The notes under the pieces were generated by a model, which was not told where the DNA came from, made no database searches, and saw only the letters and a list, made by a program, of their open reading frames with translations. This document shows positions 1-4,412 of a DNA stretch of 64,000 bases, piece by piece; the first letter of the stretch is position 1, and each line of letters opens with the position of its first letter. A program made the position numbers and the translations under genes. Source of the DNA: JAXIPB01 sp045403155 (GTDB lineage Bacteria; Actinomycetota; Actinomycetes; Mycobacteriales; Micromonosporaceae); contig JAXIPB010000088.1 of the NCBI GenBank assembly GCA_045403155.1, positions 1 to 64,000 of the forward strand. The letters run 5' to 3'.

Positions 1-207
1 ACCGTCCGGCACCGCACCAAGGTCACCAAGGGACCGGGCTCGAAGGCCGCCGGCATCGCAATGGCGTTCAAGCTCATCGAAGCGGCACAGGCCCGCTGGC
101 GTGCGGTCAACGCACCCCACCTCGTCGCACTCGTACGCGCCTTCGCCACGTTCAAGCGGGGCAAGCTAGTCGAACGCAACACCCGCCATCTCACCAAGGC
201 GGCCTAA
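1..207 (+). pseudogene. IS256-family transposase, C-terminal end (cut by window edge)
   Basis: The first 68 codons are open and end in TAA at 205. The residues (RHRTKVTKGPGSKAAG, then AFKLIEAAQARWRAVNAPHL) resemble the C-terminus of actinobacterial IS256-type transposases, which cut and paste DNA with a DDE active site that would lie upstream of this window. Only the tail is visible, so it cannot be said whether the gene is whole. Its place beside the tRNA array may mean the array sits in or next to a mobile region. Typed as partial because of the window edge, not because damage is seen. Confidence 0.7.
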
Positions 208-253
208 TCAAGATTTCCCATCCACAGGTCTTGACGATTGCTCCCGGTGATCG

Positions 254-335
254 TGTGGGCGGAGAGATTCGAACTCCCTAAGCACGTGCACCCGGGTTAC
301 AGCCGGGCCCGACCCTCCAGCGTCGGCGCGCCCAC
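254..335 (-). tRNA. tRNA-Tyr (GTA)
   Basis: Perfect 7-bp acceptor stem (GTGGGCG with CGCCCAC), anticodon loop CTGTAAC, long variable arm of about 13 nt as in class II Tyr tRNA, T-loop TTCGAAT. It is the last tRNA of the array in transcription order. Confidence 0.9.
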
Positions 336-339
336 GTGG

Positions 340-412
340 GGTGGCTGATCGGTGCCGACCCGATTGCCTCCCGGGTCACAGCCGGGCGCTCTGCCGTTGA
401 GCTACAGCCACC
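340..412 (-). tRNA. tRNA-His (GTG)
   Basis: Acceptor GTGGCTG with CAGCCAC, anticodon loop CTGTGAC, and an extra 5' G opposite C73, as histidyl-tRNA synthetase expects. The T-loop reads GTCGGCA rather than the usual TTCRANN, so stability or function may be altered. Confidence 0.85.
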
Positions 413-417
413 ATGCG

Positions 418-489
418 TACCCGCGGGAGGTGTCGAACCTCCGGCCTCCGGTTTGTAAGACCAGCGCTCTTCCGTTGAGCTACACGGGC
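418..489 (-). tRNA. tRNA-Val (TAC)
   Basis: Acceptor GCCCGTG with CGCGGGT, anticodon loop CTTACAA, T-loop TTCGACA, A73. Normal class I proportions (72 nt). Confidence 0.9.
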
Positions 490-495
490 TTGACG

Positions 496-554
496 AGCGA
501 TCGCGTGGGATTGACCGGCTCCCGCTGGCAGAACCAAACACGATCACGATCGCT
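496..554 (-). pseudogene. degenerate tRNA-like remnant (possibly Trp CCA)
   Basis: A 59-nt spacer in the array has outer arms AGCGATCG and CGATCGCT that pair, a hairpin with loop TGCCAGC that could present CCA, and a T-arm-like GGTCAATCCC. The D-arm is almost absent and the anticodon stem pairs poorly. CGATCG is self-complementary, so the arm pairing may be chance. Best read as a decayed tRNA. Confidence 0.3.
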
Positions 555-555
555 G

Positions 556-627
556 CTCCGATGCGAGGACTCGAACCTCGATCACGCGGTTAACGGCCGC
601 GGGCCCTACCGGTTGGGCGACATCGGA
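556..627 (-). tRNA. tRNA-Asn (GTT)
   Basis: Acceptor TCCGATG with CATCGGA, 5-bp anticodon stem CGCGG/CCGCG, loop CCGTTAA. Position 33 is C instead of the near-universal U. T-loop TTCGAGT, G73. Confidence 0.88.
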
Positions 628-632
628 ATGGT

Positions 633-684
633 CGCGCGTGCGGGGCTCGAACCCACTTTTACATTCATCGAAGGTGACGCTCGA
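633..684 (-). pseudogene. tRNA 3' half remnant
   Basis: On the minus strand a T-arm-like GTGGG, TTCGAGC, CCCGC is followed by an acceptor-like strand and an encoded CCA, but no matching 5' acceptor or D-arm is found before tRNA-Lys. It looks like the surviving 3' part of a tRNA gene. Confidence 0.4.
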
Positions 685-685
685 G

Positions 686-758
686 TACGCCGAGAGGGAC
701 TCGAACCCTCGACCCACCGCTTAAGAGGCGGTTGTCTCTGCCGCTGAGCTACCGGCGC
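686..758 (-). tRNA. tRNA-Lys (CTT)
   Basis: Acceptor GCGCCGG with TCGGCGT (two G-U pairs), anticodon stem ACCGC/GCGGT, loop CTCTTAA, T-loop TTCGAGT, A73. Confidence 0.9.
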
Positions 759-762
759 GTGG

Positions 763-845
763 AGGAGGGTGAAGGAGTCGAACCTTCGGGTGCTACCCCG
801 GCCCGGTTTTCGAGACCGGTTGCCCGCCGCCGGGCGCCACCCTCC
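763..845 (-). tRNA. tRNA-Ser (CGA)
   Basis: Acceptor GGAGGGT with ACCCTCC, anticodon loop CTCGAAA, long variable arm typical of class II Ser tRNA, T-loop TTCGACT. The 3' end is followed by an encoded CCA. Position 73 reads T rather than the usual G. Confidence 0.88.
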
Positions 846-850
846 GTACG

Positions 851-922
851 TACCCCTGACAGGAGTCGAACCTGCATATGACGGTTTCGTAAACCGATGC
901 TCCTCCGTTGAGCTACAGGGGC
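851..922 (-). tRNA. tRNA-Arg (ACG)
   Basis: Acceptor GCCCCTG with CAGGGGT, anticodon stem TCGGT/ACCGT, loop TTACGAA, T-loop TTCGACT, A73. A34 would need deamination to inosine to read all CGN codons except CGG and CGA poorly. Confidence 0.9.
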
Positions 923-926
923 GCGG

Positions 927-999
927 TCCCGCCGGTGAGAATCGAACTCACTGCCTCCCCCTTATCAGAGGGGCGCCCTGACCAGTGGGCGACGGCGGG
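927..999 (-). tRNA. tRNA-Ile (GAT)
   Basis: Perfect acceptor CCCGCCG with CGGCGGG, anticodon loop CTGATAA, T-loop TTCGATT, A73. Confidence 0.9.
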
Positions 1000-1001
1000 G
1001 A

Positions 1002-1089
1002 TGGCGGAGAGGGAGGGAATTGAACCCCCGCGGGTGTGACCCCGTCGACGGCTTAGCACGCCGCAGCCTTACCACTCGGCCAACTCTCC
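1002..1089 (-). tRNA. tRNA-Ser (GCT)
   Basis: Acceptor GGAGAGT with CCTCTCC (one mismatch), anticodon stem GCGGC/GCCGT, loop GTGCTAA, long variable arm, T-loop TTCAATT, G73. The span includes an encoded 3' CCA (1002-1004). Confidence 0.88.
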
Positions 1090-1093
1090 ATTG

Positions 1094-1169
1094 GCGGCGT
1101 CGACGGGGTTCGAACCCGCGACCTCCAGCTTGACGGGCTGGCGCTCTCACCACCTGAGCTACGACACCG
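1094..1169 (-). tRNA. tRNA-Asp (GTC)
   Basis: Acceptor CGGTGTC with GACGCCG, anticodon stem CCAGC/GCTGG, loop CCGTCAA with C at position 33, T-loop TTCGAAC. Confidence 0.87.
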
Positions 1170-1173
1170 TGCG

Positions 1174-1248
1174 TACCCGGGACAGGATTCGAACCTGCAC
1201 TGGACGCGTTCTAAGCGCGCTGCCTCCTACCATTTGCGCTACCCGGGC
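1174..1248 (-). tRNA. tRNA with Leu anticodon TAG on a class I body
   Basis: Acceptor GCCCGGG with CCCGGGT, anticodon stem GCGCG/CGCGT, loop CTTAGAA, T-loop TTCGAAT, A73. The variable loop is only 5 nt (CCAGT), whereas bacterial Leu tRNAs carry a long variable arm. Two of four D-stem pairs are mismatched. Confidence 0.8.
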
Positions 1249-1264
1249 TCATACCTTTCCGTCG

Positions 1265-1333
1265 TGGACAACCTCGGTATCGAACCGAGCATGCGCTGCT
1301 TGCAAGGCAGCACTGCACACCTGTGCGTCGCCC
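1265..1333 (-). tRNA. tRNA-Ala (TGC), short
   Basis: Acceptor GGGCGAC with GTTGTCC (all positions pair, three as G-U), anticodon stem GCTGC/GCAGC, loop CTTGCAA, T-loop TTCGATA, A73. Only 69 nt long, with a compact D-arm (GCAC/GTGC around a 4-nt loop). Confidence 0.8.
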
Positions 1334-1356
1334 GCGTGACTACGAAGAACGTGGAG

Positions 1357-1429
1357 AGCCAACGGTCGGACTCGAACCGACTGCCTTCCGATTACGAAAC
1401 GGATGCACGACCGGTCGTGCTGCGTTGGC
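1357..1429 (-). tRNA. tRNA-Thr (CGT)
   Basis: Perfect acceptor GCCAACG with CGTTGGC, anticodon loop TTCGTAA with a T-T mismatch closing the stem, T-loop TTCGAGT, T73. Confidence 0.85.
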
Positions 1430-1432
1430 ACG

Positions 1433-1505
1433 AGCCGACGGCAGGTCTCGAACCTGCTCCCTGTCGCTTACAAGGCGACCGCACGACCCGTCGTGCTCCG
1501 TCGGC
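1433..1505 (-). tRNA. tRNA-Thr (TGT)
   Basis: Perfect acceptor GCCGACG with CGTCGGC, anticodon stem GTCGC/GCGAC, loop CTTGTAA, T-loop TTCGAGA, T73. Its body resembles the neighbouring Thr(CGT) gene, which suggests local duplication. Confidence 0.9.
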
Positions 1506-1520
1506 GCTGTTTCCTAAGCG

Positions 1521-1595
1521 TGCCCGCGGCGCGACTCGAACGCGCACGTGACCAGGCTCTCGACCTGGCGCCTCTCCCCGTTGGGCTACGTGGGC
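1521..1595 (-). tRNA. tRNA with Leu anticodon GAG on a class I body
   Basis: Acceptor GCCCACG with CGCGGGC (one A-C mismatch), anticodon stem CCAGG/CCTGG, loop TCGAGAG with C33, T-loop TTCGAGT, A73. The variable loop is about 6 nt, not the long arm of normal bacterial Leu tRNA. Confidence 0.8.
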
Positions 1596-1601
1596 AGTGA
1601 G

Positions 1602-1674
1602 CTGAGAACGGAGGATTCGAACCTCCACAAACGGGTTCAGGGCCCGTCAGGCTACCGAGTTACCTCAGTTCTCA
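1602..1674 (-). tRNA. tRNA-Gln (CTG)
   Basis: Perfect acceptor TGAGAAC with GTTCTCA, anticodon stem ACGGG/CCCGT, loop CCCTGAA with C33, T-loop TTCGAAT, G73. Confidence 0.88.
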
Positions 1675-1711
1675 TTGGCGACCGGCGGGCGGGTAGGGGC
1701 CCGCCGGTCGG

Positions 1712-2155
1712 TCAGCGGTGGGCGAGCGACGTCCACGTCGGGGCCGCCGGCTTGTACCTCAGCACCATGCCCGCCTCCGCGGGGGTGCGATCGCCCTTGC
1801 GCTGATTGCAGCCGCCGCACGCGGCCGCGGTATTGAGCCATGTGTTGCGTCCGCCCCTCGAGACTGGCAGGACGTGGTCGATCGTCGTCGCCGCCGCCCC
1901 GCAGTAGACGCAGCGGCCACCATCGCGGGCGAGCACACCGCGGCGGGACCATGCCGGGCCGGCGGTGTAGCGCCACTTCGTCACGACGTACGAAATGAGG
2001 CGCAGCACCCGTGGCAGCGGAAAGATGCCGAATTGCCTGTCCGGTTCGGCCTCGTGCACCACCGCGACCTGGCGGCATAGCATCCGGATGGCGTGGCGCA
2101 GGCTGACCCGGTGCAGTGGCCCTAGGTCGGCATTGAGCACGAGCACGGCGTCCAC
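1712..2155 (-). CDS. HNH endonuclease embedded in the tRNA array
   Basis: A 147-residue protein with a complete zinc-bound HNH nuclease core: CVYCG (C82, C85), IDHVLP (H94 as general base), N108, and CGGCNQRK (C113, C116). HNH enzymes cut DNA, as homing, phage-packaging or restriction nucleases. The N-terminal 70 residues are a conserved-looking extension seen in actinobacterial stand-alone HNH proteins. The GTG start follows the strong site GGAAGGAGG. It lies between tRNA-Gly(GCC) and tRNA-Gln(CTG) in the same orientation, so it is probably co-transcribed and released by tRNA processing. A homing-like role in spreading the array is inference; the target is unknown. Confidence 0.88.
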   Translation of the reverse strand: MDAVLVLNADLGPLHRVSLRHAIRMLCRQVAVVHEAEPDRQFGIFPLPRVLRLISYVVTKWRYTAGPAWSRRGVLARDGGRCVYCGAAATTIDHVLPVSRGGRNTWLNTAAACGGCNQRKGDRTPAEAGMVLRYKPAAPTWTSLAHR

Positions 2156-2188
2156 CGGGTCCTCCTTCCCTCATTCGTACCCGTGGTT

Positions 2189-2259
2189 GGAGCGGCAGCG
2201 GGGAATCGAACCCCGGTCTTCTCCTCGGCAAGGAGACGCACTTCCGTTGTGCTACAACC
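2189..2259 (-). tRNA. tRNA-Gly (GCC)
   Basis: Acceptor GCGGTTG with CTGCCGC, anticodon stem TCTCC/GGAGA, loop TTGCCGA, T-loop TTCGATT, T73, followed by an encoded CCA. Confidence 0.88.
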
Positions 2260-2264
2260 GCATG

Positions 2265-2339
2265 CGAGCCTTCGGCGAGAGTTGAACCCGCTCCCTCCGT
2301 CGTACCGGGACGGCGCTTGACCACGTGAGCTTCGAAGGC
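2265..2339 (-). tRNA. tRNA-Thr (GGT)
   Basis: Perfect acceptor GCCTTCG with CGAAGGC, anticodon stem CCGTC/GACGG, loop CCGGTAC with C33, T-loop TTCAACT, T73. With the TGT and CGT genes the array covers all threonine codons. Confidence 0.87.
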
Positions 2340-2361
2340 ACAGCAATTCGGAGGCACAGCG

Positions 2362-2434
2362 TGCCCTGCGCAGGAGTCGAACCCGCACTGAGCCGGGCTT
2401 GAACCGGCCGCCTCTACCGTTGGGCTACCAGGGC
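2362..2434 (-). tRNA. tRNA with Leu anticodon CAA on a class I body
   Basis: Acceptor GCCCTGG with GCAGGGC (last pair mismatched), anticodon stem GCCGG/CCGGC, loop TTCAAGC, 5-nt variable loop TCAGT, T-loop TTCGACT, A73. At 73 nt it lacks the long variable arm expected for leucine. Confidence 0.8.
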
Positions 2435-2439
2435 AAACG

Positions 2440-2512
2440 AACGGACCGCGGGGATCGAACCCGCGTCTTCGGTTTGGAAGACCGACGTGAGCACCAGCCT
2501 CACCAGATCCGC
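2440..2512 (-). tRNA. tRNA-Gly (TCC)
   Basis: Acceptor GCGGATC with GGTCCGT, anticodon stem TCGGT/ACCGA, loop CTTCCAA, T-loop TTCGATC, T73. Confidence 0.88.
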
Positions 2513-2521
2513 ACGATGGCG

Positions 2522-2594
2522 TAGACCGTGCCGGATTCGAACCGGCGATCTCCAGGTTGAGGGCCTGGCGAGATGACCACTACTCCAACGGTCC
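2522..2594 (-). tRNA. tRNA-Glu (CTC)
   Basis: Acceptor GGACCGT with ACGGTCT, anticodon stem CCAGG/CCTGG, loop CCCTCAA with C33, T-loop TTCGAAT, A73. Confidence 0.88.
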
Positions 2595-2612
2595 TTGCGT
2601 GTCCACGCCTCG

Positions 2613-2688
2613 GTGTCCTCCCCCCGAGTCGAACGGAGACCTGCCGGGTTTCAGCCGGCCGCGCTTGCCGCGTTACGCCAAGAGGACA
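2613..2688 (-). tRNA. tRNA-Phe (GAA)
   Basis: Perfect acceptor TGTCCTC with GAGGACA, anticodon stem GCCGG/CCGGC, loop CTGAAAC, T-loop TTCGACT, C73. Confidence 0.87.
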
Positions 2689-2692
2689 TGAG

Positions 2693-2764
2693 TCTGGGAC
2701 CCGCGAGTCGAACGCGGTGTCTTCTGCTTCCAAAGCAGACGGGTTTCCGTCTCCCTCGTCCCAG
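2693..2764 (-). tRNA. tRNA-Pro (TGG)
   Basis: Perfect acceptor CTGGGAC with GTCCCAG, anticodon stem TCTGC/GCAGA, loop TTTGGAA, T-loop TTCGACT, A73. It is the first clearly canonical tRNA of the array. Confidence 0.88.
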
Positions 2765-2770
2765 ATCGCC

Positions 2771-2794
2771 CCGACCCGTGGCGTGGTCGGGGCT
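2771..2794. other. inter-tRNA hairpin
   Basis: CCCCGACC and GGTCGGGG pair around an 8-nt loop just upstream of tRNA-Pro. It has no T tract on either side, so it is more likely a processing or antitermination structure than a terminator. Confidence 0.5.
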
Positions 2795-2798
2795 CTGC

Positions 2799-2822
2799 TG
2801 TCCGCTGTGGAGTTCTCAATGA
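2799..2822 (-). promoter_or_regulatory. boxA-like antitermination element
   Basis: On the minus strand the text ATTGAGAACTCCACAGCGG closely resembles the TTTGAGAACTCAACAG element in the leaders of actinobacterial rRNA operons, where NusB and S10 assemble to prevent early termination. It sits in the array leader, ahead of all canonical tRNAs, where it would help polymerase cross about 2.5 kb of structured DNA. Match judged by eye. Confidence 0.45.
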
Positions 2823-2829
2823 ACGGGTT

Positions 2830-2843
2830 CCCGGCATGCCGGG
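2830..2843. other. perfect 14-bp palindrome
   Basis: CCCGGCATGCCGGG lies between the tRNA-like element and the boxA-like motif. Role unknown; possibly RNA processing. Confidence 0.5.
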
Positions 2844-2848
2844 ATACG

Positions 2849-2947
2849 CGCGGGCGGCAGGGCTCGAACCTGCTAGCTACGGCCTTCGCCGGAGGCGATC
2901 AACGCGTCATTGTGAGACCGCCGTGCAACCAGTTGCACCTCGCCCAT
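2849..2947 (-). tRNA. unusual 99-nt tRNA-like element, anticodon uncertain
   Basis: This promoter-proximal element has an acceptor ATGGGCG with CGCCCGC, a 6-bp D-stem (GTGCAA/TTGCAC) around a 4-nt loop, a variable region of about 30 nt containing the hairpin CGCC/GGCG, and a canonical T-arm GCAGG, TTCGAGC, CCTGC. A 6-bp D-stem with long variable arm recalls tRNA-Sec and the allo-tRNAs. The anticodon stem pairs only with one bulge, giving loop TCACAAT (ACA), so the anticodon is not secure. It may be a specialised tRNA or a decayed one. Confidence 0.45.
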
Positions 2948-2956
2948 ATGTCAGGT

Positions 2957-2990
2957 CGTCACCCGATGTTGAGCGTCACCCGATGTTGAG
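2957..2990. repeat. 17-bp direct repeat, two copies
   Basis: CGTCACCCGATGTTGAG occurs twice in tandem, with the first four bases of a third copy. It lies directly upstream of the array, where its promoter should be; no clear -35/-10 pair was found there. Confidence 0.85.
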
Positions 2991-3007
2991 CGTCCTGCCG
3001 AGCGACG

Positions 3008-3042
3008 AAAAAGCCGCCCTGCCCCGGATTCGGGTGGGCGGC
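3008..3042 (-). terminator. intrinsic terminator of the 40-codon gene
   Basis: GCCGCCC and GGGCGGC form a stem with a C/G-rich loop, followed on the minus strand by TTTTT. This classic rho-independent terminator separates the small gene upstream from the tRNA array downstream. Confidence 0.8.
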
Positions 3043-3062
3043 GTCGGTACGAGAAACGCACC

Positions 3063-3185
3063 TCAGCGGCGCCACCGGCCCTGAATCAGCTCATCGGCGT
3101 GGTCACAGACCAGCCCGAGGAAGGGCGTGGTCGGCCGGCCGCTGCGCGATTCTCGCTGCGGCTGGTTGGCCTTCGACCACAACAC
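3063..3185 (-). CDS. 40-residue conserved-looking small protein of unknown function
   Basis: A GTG start at 3185 sits six bases after the near-ideal ribosome binding site AAGGAGGA. The product starts VLWSKANQPQRES and ends DELIQGRWRR. It is basic, has no membrane segment and one cysteine. A promoter (TTGCCA, 17-bp spacer, TACCTT) lies 33-60 bp upstream and an intrinsic terminator starts 20 bp downstream, so this is a complete free-standing transcription unit. The same frame is open further upstream, but those codons precede the ribosome binding site and include the promoter. I do not recognise the protein; function is unknown. Confidence 0.75.
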   Translation of the reverse strand: MLWSKANQPQRESRSGRPTTPFLGLVCDHADELIQGRWRR

Positions 3186-3602
3186 CTTGACTCCTCCTTC
3201 TGACGTGACCTGCTTCAAAGGTACGACCGGAACGGCGCACTGGCAAGAATATTTCGAACCGGCGCGACCCTGCTTCACCGCGCTATGACCATCCACATGA
3301 GACAACTGACTGATCTTCGGCGGTCTGATCTTCGGCGGCGTCCGCTCACCTGGGAAACGCATCGCGGCCCCTCGAGATTCCCCATGATCTACTCGCCTCG
3401 GTGATCACTCGACTCCCGCAAGTCGGGCATGTCGGGAATGCCCAAGGTCAGTCGCCATCGCGCCGGCCGGACGGAGACCGGCCCAGCGACGGCCGTGACG
3501 CCCTTCACGATCGCCGAGCAAACGTTGCCTTTCACCCGGATCAGCGGCATTGTCTGATGCCACCGCCCCTCTCCCCGGGCACAGCGCAGATCGGAGACCT
3601 CG
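3186..3602. other. 417-bp gap without a supported gene
   Basis: It holds the promoter of the 40-codon gene and a 14-bp direct repeat (CTGATCTTCGGCGG, twice, around 3311-3340). Open frames on both strands show no good start or recognisable domain. Confidence 0.6.
3218..3246 (-). promoter_or_regulatory. sigma-70-type promoter of the 40-codon gene
   Basis: TTGCCA (3246-3241) and TACCTT (3223-3218) are separated by exactly 17 bp on the minus strand, giving an expected start about 20-25 nt before the ribosome binding site. Confidence 0.6.
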
Positions 3603-4412
3603 GTGACCCGACCGCACATCGACGTGGCACGCGAGACTGCTACCCGCGGAGTCGGTGGTCGAGTCCTGGTGGGCTTGGTCGGCCTAGCAGTGCTGCTTGG
3701 GTTGGGGTTCGCGGTGGCCGCGCACGTTGGTGACTCTGCTTCGTCCGCCGCACCGACAGCATTCGACGACCACGACGCACCGGCGATGCCGCAGGCAGAT
3801 GCGGCGCGATCCGGCAACCCGCCCAGCCCGTCGGACGGGCCGGCCTCTGCCACTTCCACGTCGACCTCGGCAACAACGCCCAAGCCGTCGCCCACGAATC
3901 CGGCCAGGCCGCCCGCAGGCCAGCGAACGGTGAAGGCGTTCATCACGGGATATTCGTACTTCGACAACACGCCGCCCGGGTCGGCCGCGATCTCCCATCC
4001 GGTGCTGCGCCAAAGCGCGGGCGGAACCGGCACGTACATCGATCCGATCACCGTCGCGGTTGGACACTCGATCGTCAACGGCCGCGACACCCTGGACTGG
4101 CCCGCCGGCACCCGGCTCTACATACCCAATCTCCGTCGGTACTTCATCGTCGAGGACTCCTGCGGCGACGGCTCGAGGCCGCAGAATGGGCCGTGCCACA
4201 TTGGCTTTCCAACCCCGGCAACCACATGGCTCGACGTCTGGATTAACGGCGAGGGCGGAACGGTCGACGGCGCTGATGCGTGTATGAACACCATTACCGA
4301 TGTGTGGGACGTGCTGATCAATCCCGCTCCGCGCTACCCGACGGTCGCCGGTGGCATCTATTCGCGCGCCGGATGCACGAAGCAGTACGGCAACGCGATC
4401 GCAGTCTCCTAG
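3603..4412 (+). CDS. secreted or membrane-anchored protein with a double-psi-barrel-like domain
   Basis: 269 residues: a short cytoplasmic N-terminus, one hydrophobic segment (about 20-40), a Ser/Thr/Pro-rich linker (about 45-105), then a compact extracellular domain. The domain (KAFITGYSYFDNTPPGS, AVGHSI, AGTRLYIPNLRRYFIVEDSCGDG) matches a family of secreted proteins with a barwin/3D-like fold found in actinobacteria and fungi. Four cysteines (EDSC, GPCHIGF, DACMN, AGCTKQ) could form two disulphides. A cell-wall or extracellular role is inferred; no catalytic residues are assigned. The stop codon TAG is part of the IS1182 target duplication, so the protein is intact but its downstream region is disrupted. 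Confidence 0.75.
   Translation: MTRPHIDVARETATRGVGGRVLVGLVGLAVLLGLGFAVAAHVGDSASSAAPTAFDDHDAPAMPQADAARSGNPPSPSDGPASATSTSTSATTPKPSPTNPARPPAGQRTVKAFITGYSYFDNTPPGSAAISHPVLRQSAGGTGTYIDPITVAVGHSIVNGRDTLDWPAGTRLYIPNLRRYFIVEDSCGDGSRPQNGPCHIGFPTPATTWLDVWINGEGGTVDGADACMNTITDVWDVLINPAPRYPTVAGGIYSRAGCTKQYGNAIAVS
4409..4412. repeat. target site duplication CTAG, left copy
   Basis: CTAG at 4409-4412 is repeated at 6210-6213. This left copy supplies the TAG stop of the preceding gene. Confidence 0.8.

Noticed and set aside
278..2733. Many overlapping open frames on both strands across the tRNA array
   Set aside because: They contain repeated TRFEPAT/SNLRP-like peptides, which are simply translated tRNA T-arms; none has a ribosome site or domain except the HNH gene.
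2771..2794. Terminator within the tRNA array
   Set aside because: A strong stem is present but no T tract follows on either strand, and tRNAs continue downstream.
2849..2947. Selenocysteine tRNA
   Set aside because: The D-stem and length fit, but TCA cannot be placed in a paired anticodon loop, and no selenocysteine genes are in view.
2957..2990. CRISPR array
   Set aside because: Only two full tandem units with no spacers between them.
3389..4111. 240-codon minus-strand frame opposite the secreted protein gene
   Set aside because: The plus strand has a signal anchor, linker and recognisable domain; the minus frame is low-complexity and without a ribosome site.
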